A stretch of 64,000 bases of DNA from Aplectana chamaeleonis (lineage: Eukaryota; Nematoda; Chromadorea; Rhabditida; Cosmocercidae). Shown piece after piece: positions 1-10,448 of the stretch. Numbering within the stretch: the stretch's first letter is position 1; each line of letters begins with the position of its first letter. Made by a program: the position numbers and the translations under genes. The stretch is from assembly GCA_029168955.1 (NCBI GenBank), contig JAPDOI010000963.1:182348-246347 (forward strand). Reading direction: 5' to 3'. The notes below the pieces were generated by a model. It was not told the DNA's origin. It saw nothing but the letters and a program-made list of their open reading frames with translations, and did no database searches.

Positions 1-740
1 TGAATTTTTTTCGTTCGTTTTCCGTAATTCGAAAATTTGTCAAAAGGATTTTTTTCATTTCTTGTTCATACGAGATCTGAATCAAAGAATTTTGTTTTGA
101 AAGTTCATCCAACTCCTAGACACTTCCCAAGCCTTCGATAACGTTCTTTCGTTGCCCCTCTGCCCGGGTTTGGATGTGACCGAACAACTCGCCTGCTCGA
201 AGTGGGACCAGAGATTATACACGACCTCGACTGGAATACTCGTGAAATCGAACACGCTCGGGAGACTCTTCCTCGAAAACAGAAAACCGAATTTGACAGA
301 GAAGTTTGTTAACTAACCTTCCGTATATATTCGAAAGCTAGAAAACAGACGTCGAGCGCGAGTTTAGCACCTGAAACGATTCCCCTGGTCAAAGTTAGGG
401 CAGAAAAAAATTCCCCTGTGAAATTTGTAAGCATGGAATTACTGTCCATACTAGAGTGCTACTCCGGTCCGCACTTGCTATACTACTAATGAAGATTTTC
501 TCCTTTCTTGGTCTACAAAAATGCCCGTTGCTTCTGTCAAGAATGTGGATTAAATTTGCACCCTAGCATATCACTACAACGTCCAATAATCAGTCTGGTC
601 CAAGGATAGCCGTGATCGCTCTGGATAGCAGTCACCTTTCCCTTACTACATATGGACCGTTTTACCTGCACCCGACGATTTGAAAAGCCATGTTTTCATT
701 CTTGTTGGTTTGTCACAGTACATAAATGATCCGCGCTCGA
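1..740. other. Unassigned flank
   Basis: I see no open frame of useful length and no repeat I recognise. It precedes the 3' end of the RTE element. Confidence 0.4.
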
Positions 741-843
741 AATTCTCTAAATGCCTTCGGAGATCTCAAAAAACGGGCATTCTCATGGCATCGCGAAAAG
801 GTTAGTATATCACTTTTTCTTCTTCCTAGCGTTTGTCCCACGT

Positions 844-2099
844 TTACGTAGTGTCCGCTTGTTTGGTTCTTGTCCTCCACTTGTTCCTGTCAGCTGCGTC
901 CTCCGGAGTGAGTCGTGTCTCAGCCATGTCGGTCTTCACGAGGTCGAGCCAGCGCGTTTTCGGTCTACCTCGCGGCCTAACACCAGCCACCCCAAGTTGA
1001 GTGCAGTTTTCGCCACGGAACTAGCGTCTTTTCCTTGAAAATGTACAAACAATCTCATCCGGGCTTCCTTCATCTTTCCATTTATTGGTGCTACTCCGAA
1101 GGTGGCACGCACAGTGTCGTTCGTGACCCGATCCCTCAGACTGATACCCAATGACCATCTGAGCATTCTCTTCTCCATGGTGTGCAGGGACTGTTCGACA
1201 GCTTCAGTAGTCGGCCAGAATTCACTAGCGTAGAGCGCGACCGGTCGCACTACCGCCTTGTCAATTTTTGATTTGAGACGGAATGGAATCTTCTTGTCAC
1301 ACATCACCCCTCTAGTTGCTCTCCACTTCATCCAAGGGGCCGTTACTCGTCCTTGAGCTTCCGATGATACATCGCCTGTCGAGGTGATTTTAGAGCCGAC
1401 GAAGCAATTCACTTTCTTGAGGTCGGTGCCATCAATCTCGGTTGATCCTTCATCCACTTGCACGCCACGTTCCATGTACTCGATCTTCGAGATGTTGAGC
1501 CGCAGTCCAAAGCGTACAAGCAATCTTTCCAGAGCTGCACTTGAATTTCTGACTCTTTCCTCGCCTTGGCTGCCAACAAAACTACGTAGCGCCCACGGGT
1601 GCGGTTTCTGTATATCCCGTGTGATTGCGTCCATGCAGAGTATGAACAGTAGTGGTGACAGGGCAGACCCTTGATGGACTCCAACACAGACAGGAAAGGG
1701 CTCACTTGTACCTGATGAGCATCTGACCACACTTGTCGGCCGTCTTGTTCATCGTATGTACTCTTCCGGAACGTCGGGACCTTAACGCCATCCATATGAG
1801 ATCATGTGGGACACGATCAAACCATATCAAGGAAAGCGACATGTATATAGCGGTTTTTCTTCCGATGCTTCCCAATCAGAAGCCTAGTGGCGTGAATGGC
1901 ATCCGTGGTTCCACACCCTTTGACAAATCCGCACTGGTTTGCTGTTGTCACGACGAGATCTCTCAGACGCCTGTTCAGAATGCGTTCGAGAACCTTCATA
2001 GTATGGCACAGCAAACAAATCGGCCTGTGCAACGAACAGTCAGCGGCTTCACCTTTTCCTTTCCAAATGGGCACAGTCACACTGATCTGCCAGATATCT
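844..2099 (-). pseudogene. RTE reverse transcriptase, C-terminal half (dead)
   Basis: This is the second half of an RTE polyprotein, which would reverse-transcribe its own RNA at a nicked target. From 2099 downward the frame gives VPIWKGKG, then CHTMKVLERILNRRLRDLV and a QCGFVKGCGTTDAIHA block, typical of the RT finger and palm. A frameshift follows FLDM near 1820. The next frame carries GVHQGSALSPLLFILCMDAI, the conserved RT motif before the active site. The YADD motif should follow HPW near 1595, but a small deletion has removed it and shifted the frame. The thumb and C-terminal region (CDKKIPFRLKSKI, LRDRVTNDTVRATFGVAPI) is well preserved. A last frameshift near 970-990 leads into RWLDLVKTDMAETRL and a stop at 844. 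The matching N-terminal half lies at 6273-8397. The family call is from remembered RTE proteins; death of the gene is seen directly. Confidence 0.82.
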
Positions 2100-2278
2100 A
2101 GGGTGGTAGTAATCATTGTGTTAACCACTGTTAAACAGCGAAACTCAGCTGCGGGTTAAATGCACGCTGGCCAGGAGTTAGCCGCCCGCTGACCTTAGGG
2201 ACACCCCACGTAAACCGCTTGTTAACCAGTGGTTGAACGGGAGAAGGTAACAGTCACAAGTGCAAAACTCACTGCACT

Positions 2279-2325
2279 GTTGGAATCGAACCCGGACAAC
2301 ACGACTCGTCGCACCGCGCCATCAG
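2279..2325 (-). other. tRNA-like Pol III box pair, weak
   Basis: On the minus strand GGGTTCGATTCC (2282-2293) is a perfect B-box. TGGCGCGGTGC upstream (2311-2321) resembles an A-box. The spacing of 28 nt is shorter than the 44 or so of a tRNA, so it is at best a decayed tRNA-derived element. Confidence 0.25.
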
Positions 2326-2329
2326 GGAC

Positions 2330-3197
2330 AGTACTCTCGTGGTGTTGTTCCCGTGCTAATCAAGGAGTCAATAGTTCGTCCATGGATGCTATTCGCCATT
2401 TTCTTTTATAAACCATCACTCATTTTGAATTCACCATATATTTCTTGCAGTCAGACGATTTTAAGAGCTGAGATCTTTATTTTTTGAGCAGAGGCTCGAT
2501 TGCCTCTCGTTTTTACCACGTTAAGATTCTACAGAAACAGAATATGTATTTTGCTGTAAATGATTCAATTCAGAGATGCTAGAGAATAGCACCTCAACAG
2601 TCGCTGCAGATTTGGAGGTTTGTTTCTGCGTTCTTAGGGCTTTAGTTCACAAACAAAATTGGAAAAGGTATTTTCTTCTATCGTTTTTCGCATTCACGAG
2701 CTATTTTTGAATTAAAACAGAATAACACTGGAACACCGGAATGTAATTTCGCTTGTTGCACTATTCCAATACTCAGTTTGCTCGAAAAAAAAAAGATGTT
2801 TCGAATATTCTGTGTAACCAGAAAGTCCAAGTAATCAAAGATTATTCAAACACTAATTCCGGGACACTCGACCATTCGGTAAGCACTTCCAAGCATCAGA
2901 TTTCTCTTTAGCTGCCATTTTCGTACTAAAATAAACGGCTAAAATATTTCCTTCTCAGCTCAATCATGTTTGCATACGGAATTTACATACTAACTTTGCT
3001 GATTTGTTCACTTAGTAATCATAAACCTTCTTTTTAGCTACTTCTCATTCATTTAATTACCTACTCGTCATGCACTTTTTCTCTCATTTATTTATTACTT
3101 ACCTAATTGCTTCCTCAAATTCTTTGATGATGAATCAATTTATTCATTCCCTTACTCAAATATTCATTCATTATTTAATTCTTTATTTATATAATCA
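2330..3197. other. Interior of the 4.17-kb element, unassigned
   Basis: There is no protein homology. The last 150 bases are an AT-rich ATTCATTTATT-type low-complexity tract resembling 4960-5130. Confidence 0.4.
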
Positions 3198-3695
3198 TTT
3201 AAAGGCAGTGTCCACGATAAAAACCATGTCTGATTTTTTGGTGGAGATCGGCAGCTGCGGGCCCTAGCGCAACCCCAACGTTAAAAAAAAACTAAGAAAA
3301 ATGAGCTCGGAACGGTCCCCTACGGCCCCGAAGTTGGACACCCGTCAGCTCGTCACACCCCATATGCACTTTCCACGCCCACCAAAGTGAACAAATGAAT
3401 GCTTGAGATTGTGAGATGAGCGATGGTTTCCGATCAATAGCCCTGCTCTTCTATTTATTCCCAACTTATCTCTTTACTCAGGTCAGCTCGCATACATCGG
3501 CTGCAAAATACGGAAGCTACAAGCCTCGGACAACTCGTCCACCATGTTTCCTTAGCTCAATTTTTGAGAGCCCTTAACTCCGTTCCTAGAAGGTCTTGTA
3601 CGATTCCAAAAACATCATTCGAATCAGCATGGGACCGTCTTCAAGATAGGTGAAAAAGAAGAAAAACGATTCTTATCGTGAACACTGCCTTTAAA
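3198..3695. mobile_element. Miniature TIR element, AGGCAGTG family, copy 1
   Basis: It opens TTTAAAGGCAGTGTCCACGA and closes with the inverse of TTTAAAGGCAGTGTTCACGA. It is about 498 bp with no coding potential. A second near-identical copy lies at 35739-36230. The right half shares its core (GCGAGCTGACCTGAGTA and nearby, inverted) with the copies at 10031, 21529, 23213, 43733 and 54486. Confidence 0.85.
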
Positions 3696-4310
3696 TTATT
3701 TTTTCCACAATGGGTTCGAAATGCATTTTTCAATCTAGCAAATTTCGCATTCTCAGAAAGTTTTACAAAACCAACAATTTCTATCTTATCGTAATTACTC
3801 ACCTACTCTGGGGGAACAAGCTTCCCATTTCAGCATTGCGTTCAATGCACCATCTTACAATATTTATTTTGTGAATTTTTGCATTTTTCGGGTATTAGAA
3901 AAAAAACCGGACAGAACAATTCTAATTAGATTATACACAGTGTTACTATGTTACTTCTATATAATATAATATATTGTTATAATACTTCACTATGTTTGGA
4001 GTTCTAAAGTCGATGAAAAACGAAGTTGTGAGGGATGTCTTTTTTTCGGTAATTTCCTAAAAATGCAAATTCGTTTCGCTGAAGAAATTCTTGAAAAAAC
4101 CGATTAAAGAAATCCTCATTCTAATTCTATATAACATAGGCATCCCAGAATATGAATGTTCTGCCTAAAAAACAACAGATTCAACTCTGGTGGACAGGAA
4201 CATGAAAACGAAGACACCTGAACATCTTTGGGGAACAAAACTCCCCTAGATCTTGATGCAAGATATGATACGGGTTGAGCTTTCCAAGAAGCAATAAACC
4301 CTACCGGATG
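3696..4310. other. Interior of the 4.17-kb element, unassigned
   Basis: It is AT-rich and without recognised features. Confidence 0.4.
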
Positions 4311-4840
4311 CTCTGAGAGTTTTGACCGAGAAACAGCCGCGAAATGTCTGCTTGCCGCGTAACAGCCGCAAAATAACCGCCAAATGATGCTCACCGCGAA
4401 ATAGCCGAGAACTAGCCGCTAAACAATGCGCGCCGCAAGATAACCGCCAAATAACGCTTGCAGCGAATTAGCCGAGAAATAATGCTCTCCAGTTAGGTAA
4501 ACGGCGCATTCCAGATGCATGATTCAGATGTCGACACCTCCGTCGGTTCAGTAAGCCAAGTTTGAGGTACCTGGATCTCGTCCACCCACTGGAGGCCCCG
4601 CCCAACTGGTGGCGGCCCCGGATGGTGGCTCGGTGAGCCGACGACCGTTTGGCCTTGGTTACTTTTGGTTACTTCTCGTTATTTACCGGTTATATCTCGT
4701 GGCTACTTCTGGGCTTCTTCATGTCAGTTTCGTGGAATGCCGCGAAGTAGCCAGGAAATAGCCCACCAGGAACCGCTGCGGAGCCTGGTGGGCCATTTCT
4801 CGGCTATTTCGTGGCTATTCCTCGGTCAAAACTCTCAGAG
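4311..4840. mobile_element. Foldback element rich in GCGGCTATTT repeats
   Basis: The ends are CTCTGAGAGTTTTGACCGAG and its inverse at 4821-4840. Inward of each end lie many degenerate copies of an AGCCGCGAAATA-type unit, inverted on the right. A related right end with the same repeats lies at about 43130-43285. Confidence 0.75.
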
Positions 4841-4959
4841 TAGAACAACAGTTTTACTCTTGATTGGTATACCACATTTGATCAAAATTTCACAGAAGGG
4901 CAAAGGAAAATTCGCTGTCACACATTTGGTACAGCACCTCCTAAACATCCTAATACTAA

Positions 4960-5690
4960 TTTTTATTGAGCGTTCTTTATTTATTCACTTAATTAGTCAT
5001 TCAATTATTAATCAAATTATTCCCTCAATTATAATTATGTATTTATTCATTTGCTTAATTGTTTATTTATTCGCCCCTTTGTTCATTTGATTAATTGCGC
5101 ATTTCTTTGTTTATTTATTGATGTATTTTTTATTTGTTGTTGGTAAGGATATGTAAGTTTCTATCTAAACATTAATTTCTTGACTTGCGCACAAGGTGCA
5201 CCTCTCATTTGACGTTTGACTTACTGATTGAATTCCATACTATTTTATATATAGTTCAGTTCCGCAATCGTGTTCAGTCCTCACTATCGCAATCGTAGAA
5301 GCGAAGCGGTTGTTTTTGAAAAATTCAACTATGAAAATGAAGAAATCATTCTCGAAACAACCGCTTCGCTTCTACAATTGTGATAATGAGACTTTGTGGA
5401 CTGAACGCGATTGCGGAACTAGATCATAAATTATATAAATTATATATTTAATCTTAGTATTCTTCAGAGAATCAGCCTGTTTTTCCCCGAGATTCCTGTC
5501 ATTGCACGTCCATCATTTCAAGTTAAGAAATTGATGTGTAGATAGAAACTTGCATAAAAAAACGTATGAATAAATGAACAAATAACTGCGCAATTGAACA
5601 AATGCATGAAGAGGCGATCAAATAAGCAAATGAATAAATGAATGAATGCACTAATAATAAATTGCATGGATAAATTAATTGATAATCACG
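4960..5690. repeat. Large imperfect inverted repeat around a palindromic element
   Basis: The left arm (4960-5195) is a TTATTCATTT-type tract ending in GTTTCTATCTA and ATTAATTTCTTGACTT. The right arm (5516-5690) is its imperfect inverse. The loop contains the palindromic element at 5251-5428. Confidence 0.6.
5251..5428. mobile_element. Palindromic miniature element, copy 1
   Basis: AGTTCCGCAATCG at 5258 is inverted at 5408-5420. Inner arms carry AGAAGCGAAGCGGTTGTTTT and its inverse around a short loop. Flanking TA on both sides suggests a TA-target (Tc1/mariner-type) element. A second copy is at 36401-36570. Confidence 0.85.
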
Positions 5691-6257
5691 ATCACACCGT
5701 TGATTGCAGTCGTCGCCTGAAAGAAAAGGGCACTGCAGCGTACGAAAATGCAAACCGTCATGTGTCCTTACGTTAGAGTGATAGAGAGAGCATTGGAGGG
5801 AAGGAAACGCAGACGCGGGTTAACCGCGCGCAATAAGTCCTCAGGAGGACTTTTTGCGAGTGGTAAACCGACCATTCGGCGCATCCTCAGCACAGCGCTC
5901 TCTCACACAGTCTACTCAAAGATCTTCAATTCGTTGTCGACGGGCGGTATTGTGCGGTCAGCTCATGGAACGATTTCCGGCCTTGACAACGGACAATCAA
6001 TTAACTGACCGCGCCGAAACCGTGCGATAAACTTTTTCAATCATCAACTGCAGGTTCGCACGTGATGATTTCAACCAGATTTCTTACTTTACTTCAACAC
6101 AAGAGTGTAAATAGTATCTGGATGAAGCTGCAGTTGACATTAGTCGCTCACAATTTCACAAAATGGATGTGTTTTCTTACAACTAACCGACGTTCAACGG
6201 CTCGTTGACCATCTCCTAACTGCGCGTTAACTACGCGGTTGTTCGCGGTCAGCTCAT
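5691..6257. other. Right subterminal part of the 4.17-kb element
   Basis: It has no supported gene. GGTTAACCGC, GTTAACTACG and similar motifs echo the left end and may be transposase-binding repeats. Confidence 0.4.
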
Positions 6258-6272
6258 TGATTACTACCACCC

Positions 6273-8397
6273 CTGGGGTTTTCCCTTCGGCGATGATCCG
6301 GTTGAGGAACTCATCCAACCATTCAAAGCCGCGATCGCCCATCGTTCTCCAGACCTCAGCAGGCAAGTCATCTGGGCCGGTAGCCTTGTGCAACTTCAGT
6401 TCCGCTATGGCTTCCCTGACTTCCTCTGGTGTGATTTGGGGAACAGGCCCCTCTATGCTGGCTCCAGATGAGATGGGCGGATGAAGAACTCTTCGTTAGA
6501 TATAGCGTAGAAGTGCTGCCGCCATCTCTTCAGGATATCAGTTGGGCGATGGAGAACGGTGCCATTTTCTGCTTTGATGACACTCTGATGTCCCAGGTCC
6601 TGTGCAGAACGATTTTGCGCCTTGGCCAAAGGGAATACAGACTTCCCGCCTTCCCTGGTGTCCAGCCTTTTGAACTAATCCTTGTGGTGGCTCGCATTTG
6701 CCATCGAGATAGAGCCTTCTTTGCAGCCCGCTTTGCCGTCAAGTACGCAACACGATCCTGGCCTCGGCGGCTCTTCATCCACAACATATAATTAGCCTTC
6801 TTCTCCTTGATCACCGTCTGAACTTCTTCGTTCCACCACCAGGTGGTCTTATCGAGTTTCGCCTTCCCTGGGGTTGATTTACCCAGGATGCCTCCGGCTG
6901 ACGCAGTTATAGCTTCCAGTGTGGAACTTCAACCCTGTTCGACAATCAAATCTTCACGTGTAGAGAGGCAGCACAGCAGCGGGGCGGCATGCGTTTGTTC
7001 AAACTGCTTGACTTTCCGCCATTTAATTTGCTGCGTATCTGTTCTAGGCTTGACGATCCTCGGGTGACACACTTTGAGATCCAGAAGTCGTTATGAGTTT
7101 CTCTACCACCATTGCAGTAGGTAACCAAATGTGACTTTCGCTTCCGAAACTGTGTATTCGCAATGATCGAATCAGCTGTCATATTGCGAAATCCGCTGCC
7201 CGTCTTCATTGCGTACGCCACAGCCGTGTCCTCCATGGCGCTCCTCAAAACCATCTCGATATGAACTTACGTGGCCATATAGGACGCCTCCAATCAGAAG
7301 CGTTTCGTTGCTCCCAACGGACTGAACGTATTGTTCCATAACTTGCCAGAAAACGTCCTTGACCTCATCCGGGCATCCTGATTGTGGCGCATAGGCAGAA
7401 ATCACCCGCAGCACTGTCATACCTGTGTCCACTTTAACGGCCATCAAGCGGTCTGAAACACGGTCTACAGCAGCGACATAGCCTCTGAGGCTCTCGCTAA
7501 CAACAATACCGTCTCCAGGATCGACTATTGCTTAGTCTCGGCATTTAATTCCAATAATTTTTCTGTATTACTTGAAGCCTGCTCGAGATTGTTGCTGATC
7601 TTTATTTAGGCTAACGCGTTTCGGCGAGATCGCCTTCTTCAGAGCCTGAAAAATTCAAAATCCACGCGCGAAACTGGACGCCCAAACCCATCAGCATGTC
7701 AAACCAATTCGTCTCTCTACTAACCATTGATTAACAATGTCTCGGCTCTATTTAGTCTCACCTCCCAAAATGGCTGTTGGAGCACTAGCAGTCGCGACCA
7801 ATAGCCAGCAATGAAACGATCAGAGTGAGGTAGTTCCTACAGTAGTTGAGTGTGTTAACTCTATCCCAATTCACAGGTCACAGTATCGTGCGAAAGGACC
7901 GAGCTCGGCGGTGGTAGAAATGCATTCTTCCCGGCGGTTCATTGCTGGATCCTTGTTTTGATACCGTCTCCATTCTGGTCTGAAGTCCCGTGAAAAATCA
8001 GCTTGTATCCATCTCCAATATCTCTCGACTTCGAACCTTTCCATTGCGTTTCCTGAACACAGGAGATATCCACGGGACGGCTCTTGAGACAGCTCGCAAG
8101 TTCCCGGCTCCTTGACGTAAGACTGCCGACGTTTAGTGTAGCAAGCCGAATAGGACGCGATACTTCATGCTTGTGGACTAACTTCTTTAGCCGGCTCCGT
8201 CCATTAGCCGATAGCCCTCGCATATTTTCTATGTTGTTCGGGCACCAACACGCGTCGCTTCCGGGGAACTCCCTAGCTATCGTGGACTCCATAGACGACA
8301 TCGTGTTGTGGTGCGACGGGGTGTTCCTCAGTCGGCTTGTCGCAGTACAGCTGGTGTACATAGCCTGAGGTGGTAGTAACCCTCCCGAAATCGCCAC
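6273..8397 (-). pseudogene. RTE endonuclease and RT N-terminal part (dead)
   Basis: This is the first half of the RTE polyprotein. From about 8397 down, the frame holds RLATLNVGSLTSRSRELASC and VQETQWKGSKSRDIGDGYKL, the start of an AP-type endonuclease with the QET glutamate motif. It is interrupted at 7517-7960 and resumes with GIVVSESLRGYVAAVDRVSD and VISAYAPQSGCPDEVKDVFW. The GGDLNGH catalytic block is altered to GGVLYGH. RNEDGQRI and ANTQFRKRKSHLVTYCNGGR follow in a shifted frame. The linker (EKKANYMLWMKSRRG) and LHKATGPDDLPAEVWRTMGD lead into the RT up to GKTP at 6273, where the 4.17-kb element sits. The nicking activity is known for the family. Inactivation here by frameshifts and a changed catalytic residue is seen in the sequence. 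Confidence 0.82.
7517..7960. mobile_element. 444-bp insertion with 11-bp target duplication
   Basis: The bases ataccgtctcc occur at 7506-7516 and again at 7961-7971, directly flanking the insert, and the retrotransposon frame continues across. The insert starts AGGATCGAC and ends TGGATCCTTGTTTTG. Its terminal inverted match is only six or seven bases. It contains a CGTTTCGGCGAGATCGCC segment followed by TTCTTCAGAGCC. An 11-bp duplication would suit a SINE or other retroposon, or a Mutator-type element; I cannot decide. Confidence 0.7.
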
Positions 8398-8600
8398 TTA
8401 ACAGAGAGTTCAAAGTGGCGCTAGAGTGCCACTTTAATTATGAAAGGGTGCTATGATGGGCAAAAGATTGTGATGCTCGGAAATAATTGTCCTTAAAACA
8501 ATAAAGGCGTTTGATTTCGAACCTGCACCTGCCATGCAAGAGTCAAGAGCATTGCCACTGCGCCACCGCAGTGCTGGCCTTGCTGAACATTGTGGCCATT
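8398..8600 (-). repeat. tRNA-derived SINE-like sequence
   Basis: On the minus strand TGGCGCAGTGG (8555-8565) fits the Pol III A-box exactly, and GGTTCGAAATC (8513-8523) is a near-perfect B-box. The 42-nt spacing is almost that of a real tRNA. The acceptor arms do not pair, so it is not a working tRNA. Downstream sequence to about 8400 could be the SINE body. Confidence 0.55.
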
Positions 8601-10030
8601 CTTACCCCCATCACCACACTCAGCTGGGCGAGAAGGGCGCCGGCGACCTGTGGACTGATTTGCTCTACTATCCAATAATGTGGATGGTATTTGCGTCGTG
8701 AAATGTATTCTTAGCACCTTTTCGGGATTCCAATAACTGTTCCCTGAGCTCTCCTGAGTACGAGAGGCAGCCTTAATTAACTCATAGGCGATCTCTCCAC
8801 GATACGCGCTCTCCAAAGTAGGTGGGAAAACCTCACAAACTCCTAATATTCAAATTGTATGCCCTGATCAAAGCGGGTGGAATGTGTGCTCGATGCATGC
8901 CGCTTTTCGAATCTTCTCAGATACGAGCATTTGTAACTTACATGCGATTCATAGTCACAGGAAAAGGTGCGGTGACAATAGACTGTTATGCTCGGACCCA
9001 AAACTACATTGATGCTTCCATAGAGTTGAGCAATCATCCCTGGCCCTATTAGTTTTGACTTAGTCGCTAGTGTGTGAGCCGTTCTGCAAGCTGTATACAC
9101 GTACGTATTCTCAAGCTCCTTTTTTCTCCTACAAATTGTGCCTTTTTTCAAACATCCATACATATTTCGAAGGCCTAGAAAATGGACAGAAAATACAGAA
9201 GTTAATAAATGATCGTACTCTCTGACATTCTCATAATTTATCACATTCTCTGTCATTTTACTGCGAAAAGGCGATACTGCGAAAGGAGACATTTGGCAGC
9301 AGATGCGAATTTTCCATTACAACTGCATGAGGAAGGGAGAGTACGTTGGCTCGAGGCTTCATATGACTTTGCAAAGAGGCAATATACATACTATTTCGCC
9401 GCAGACAAACAACGAGTTCATGTGTAGAGAGATGCCTTCGCCCACATCCAGCTCTCGTGCCGCACCATCGATCAAGTCGGACGAGTTCAATGCATGAAGT
9501 CACAAGCCAGCGTGCTGCGGGCAGTCGGAAGCGGGACAGGTACACACGGAAGGGTCTATACTGTCCATGTCGGAGTGAAATTCAGGTTCGCACTTAAGGA
9601 CAGTCGATGTTGCAGCACGCAGCGTTAGGAGAATCCTACTGGGACAGCACAGTCCCGGCATAACTAATCCTCAACACAGCACCATCATAGTCGACCTGAG
9701 CGCAGCAAAAGCGATTGTTTGCACCTGCGACCCGGTATCTCACCTCGATATGAACAGGATACCAAGCGATACGCGAAATGGTGAAAGATAAACGAAAATC
9801 AGAAAGAGCGAGAATTAATATATTATTCAGCCCAAAAAATGCAGATACGAAAACACTATTTACACCATTTTATCACCCACATAACACCTATAAACAGTCA
9901 CTCTTATTGCATATGCACAATTAATGTCGACTTTTTTGTAAATGACTTTTTCCTTCCTCGGAAGTGTAATTTCAATCAGATTTAACAAGGTACTTAAAAG
10001 TCCATTTCCCCATAAAGGTCCCTTTGGGGG
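8601..10030. other. Unassigned region
   Basis: Several open frames of 64-149 codons exist on both strands (for example 8843-9292 minus and 9209-9427 plus), but none shows family motifs and they overlap one another. Nothing supports a gene. Confidence 0.35.
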
Positions 10031-10448
10031 GGGGATTCCAACGATGTGTCTGAAATCGTACACGACCTTCTGGGATGAGAGTTATGGTCCCTCAAAAATT
10101 GGGCTAGAGAAGCATTGTGGACGAGTTTTCCGAGGCTTGTAACTTCCGTCTTTTGCAGCCGATGTATGCGAGCTGACCTGAGTAAAGAGAGAAGTCGAGA
10201 ATGAAGGGAAGAACGGGGCTTTTGATCGAAAACCATCGCTCATATCGTGATTTCGAGTGTTCCTTCGTTCACGTCGAGAAACTCGACCGCGAGCGGAAGG
10301 GCTAGCGCGAGCGAACTTCGGAGCCGTATGGAGCTCTTTCTGGCTCGTTTTCGTTTGTTCTTTCGACCCCAGTGCTCCAATGAGACTCTGAACTTTCGAT
10401 TTCCGGCCAAAAACCGAGGACGAAATTTATCGTGGACCCTGCCTTTAA
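10031..10448. mobile_element. Miniature TIR element, AGGCAGTG family, left-truncated
   Basis: The core matches the copies at 21529, 43733 and 54486 (GAAATCGTACACGACCTTCTG, then GCGAGCTGACCTGAGTAAAG). It ends in the family right terminus CCTGCCTTTAA at 10448. The left TIR is missing; similarity begins near ATTCCAACGATG. Confidence 0.75.

Larger units (their letters stand above)
2100..6272. mobile_element. 4.17-kb TIR DNA element inserted in the RTE
   Basis: The left end reads GGGTGGTAGTAATCA from 2101 and the right end is its inverse, finishing at 6272. Joining the flanks restores the retrotransposon codons, with at most a 2-bp CT duplication and one extra base. The subterminal zones (2110-2240 and 5810-6250) are rich in GTTAAC-like motifs. 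No transposase is recognisable inside, so it is probably non-autonomous. It holds a miniature element at 3198-3695, a foldback at 4311-4840 and a palindromic element at 5251-5428. The superfamily is unknown to me. Confidence 0.7.
744..8397 (-). mobile_element. RTE-type non-LTR retrotransposon, interrupted twice
   Basis: Read on the minus strand, 8397 down to 7961, 7516 down to 6273 and 2099 down to 844 form one element: an AP-endonuclease domain followed by a reverse transcriptase. Subtracting the two insertions (4.17 kb and 444 bp) leaves about 3.0 kb, the usual size for RTE elements. The interruptions fall inside codons that read continuously across the joints: the frame stops in GKTP at 6273 and resumes with DIWQISV at 2099. 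Several frameshifts and loss of the catalytic YADD make it inactive. Its 5' limit is uncertain; the last protein-like sequence ends near 8397, beside a GGTGGTAGTAA motif that resembles the end of the DNA element inserted in it. The 3' limit, below the stop codon at 844, is also unclear. Confidence 0.8.

Noticed and set aside
1384..1674. Plus-strand frames opposite the reverse transcriptase
   Set aside because: Shadows of the minus-strand RTE coding sequence.
8500..8573. Functional tRNA gene
   Set aside because: A- and B-boxes are present, but acceptor and anticodon stems do not pair.
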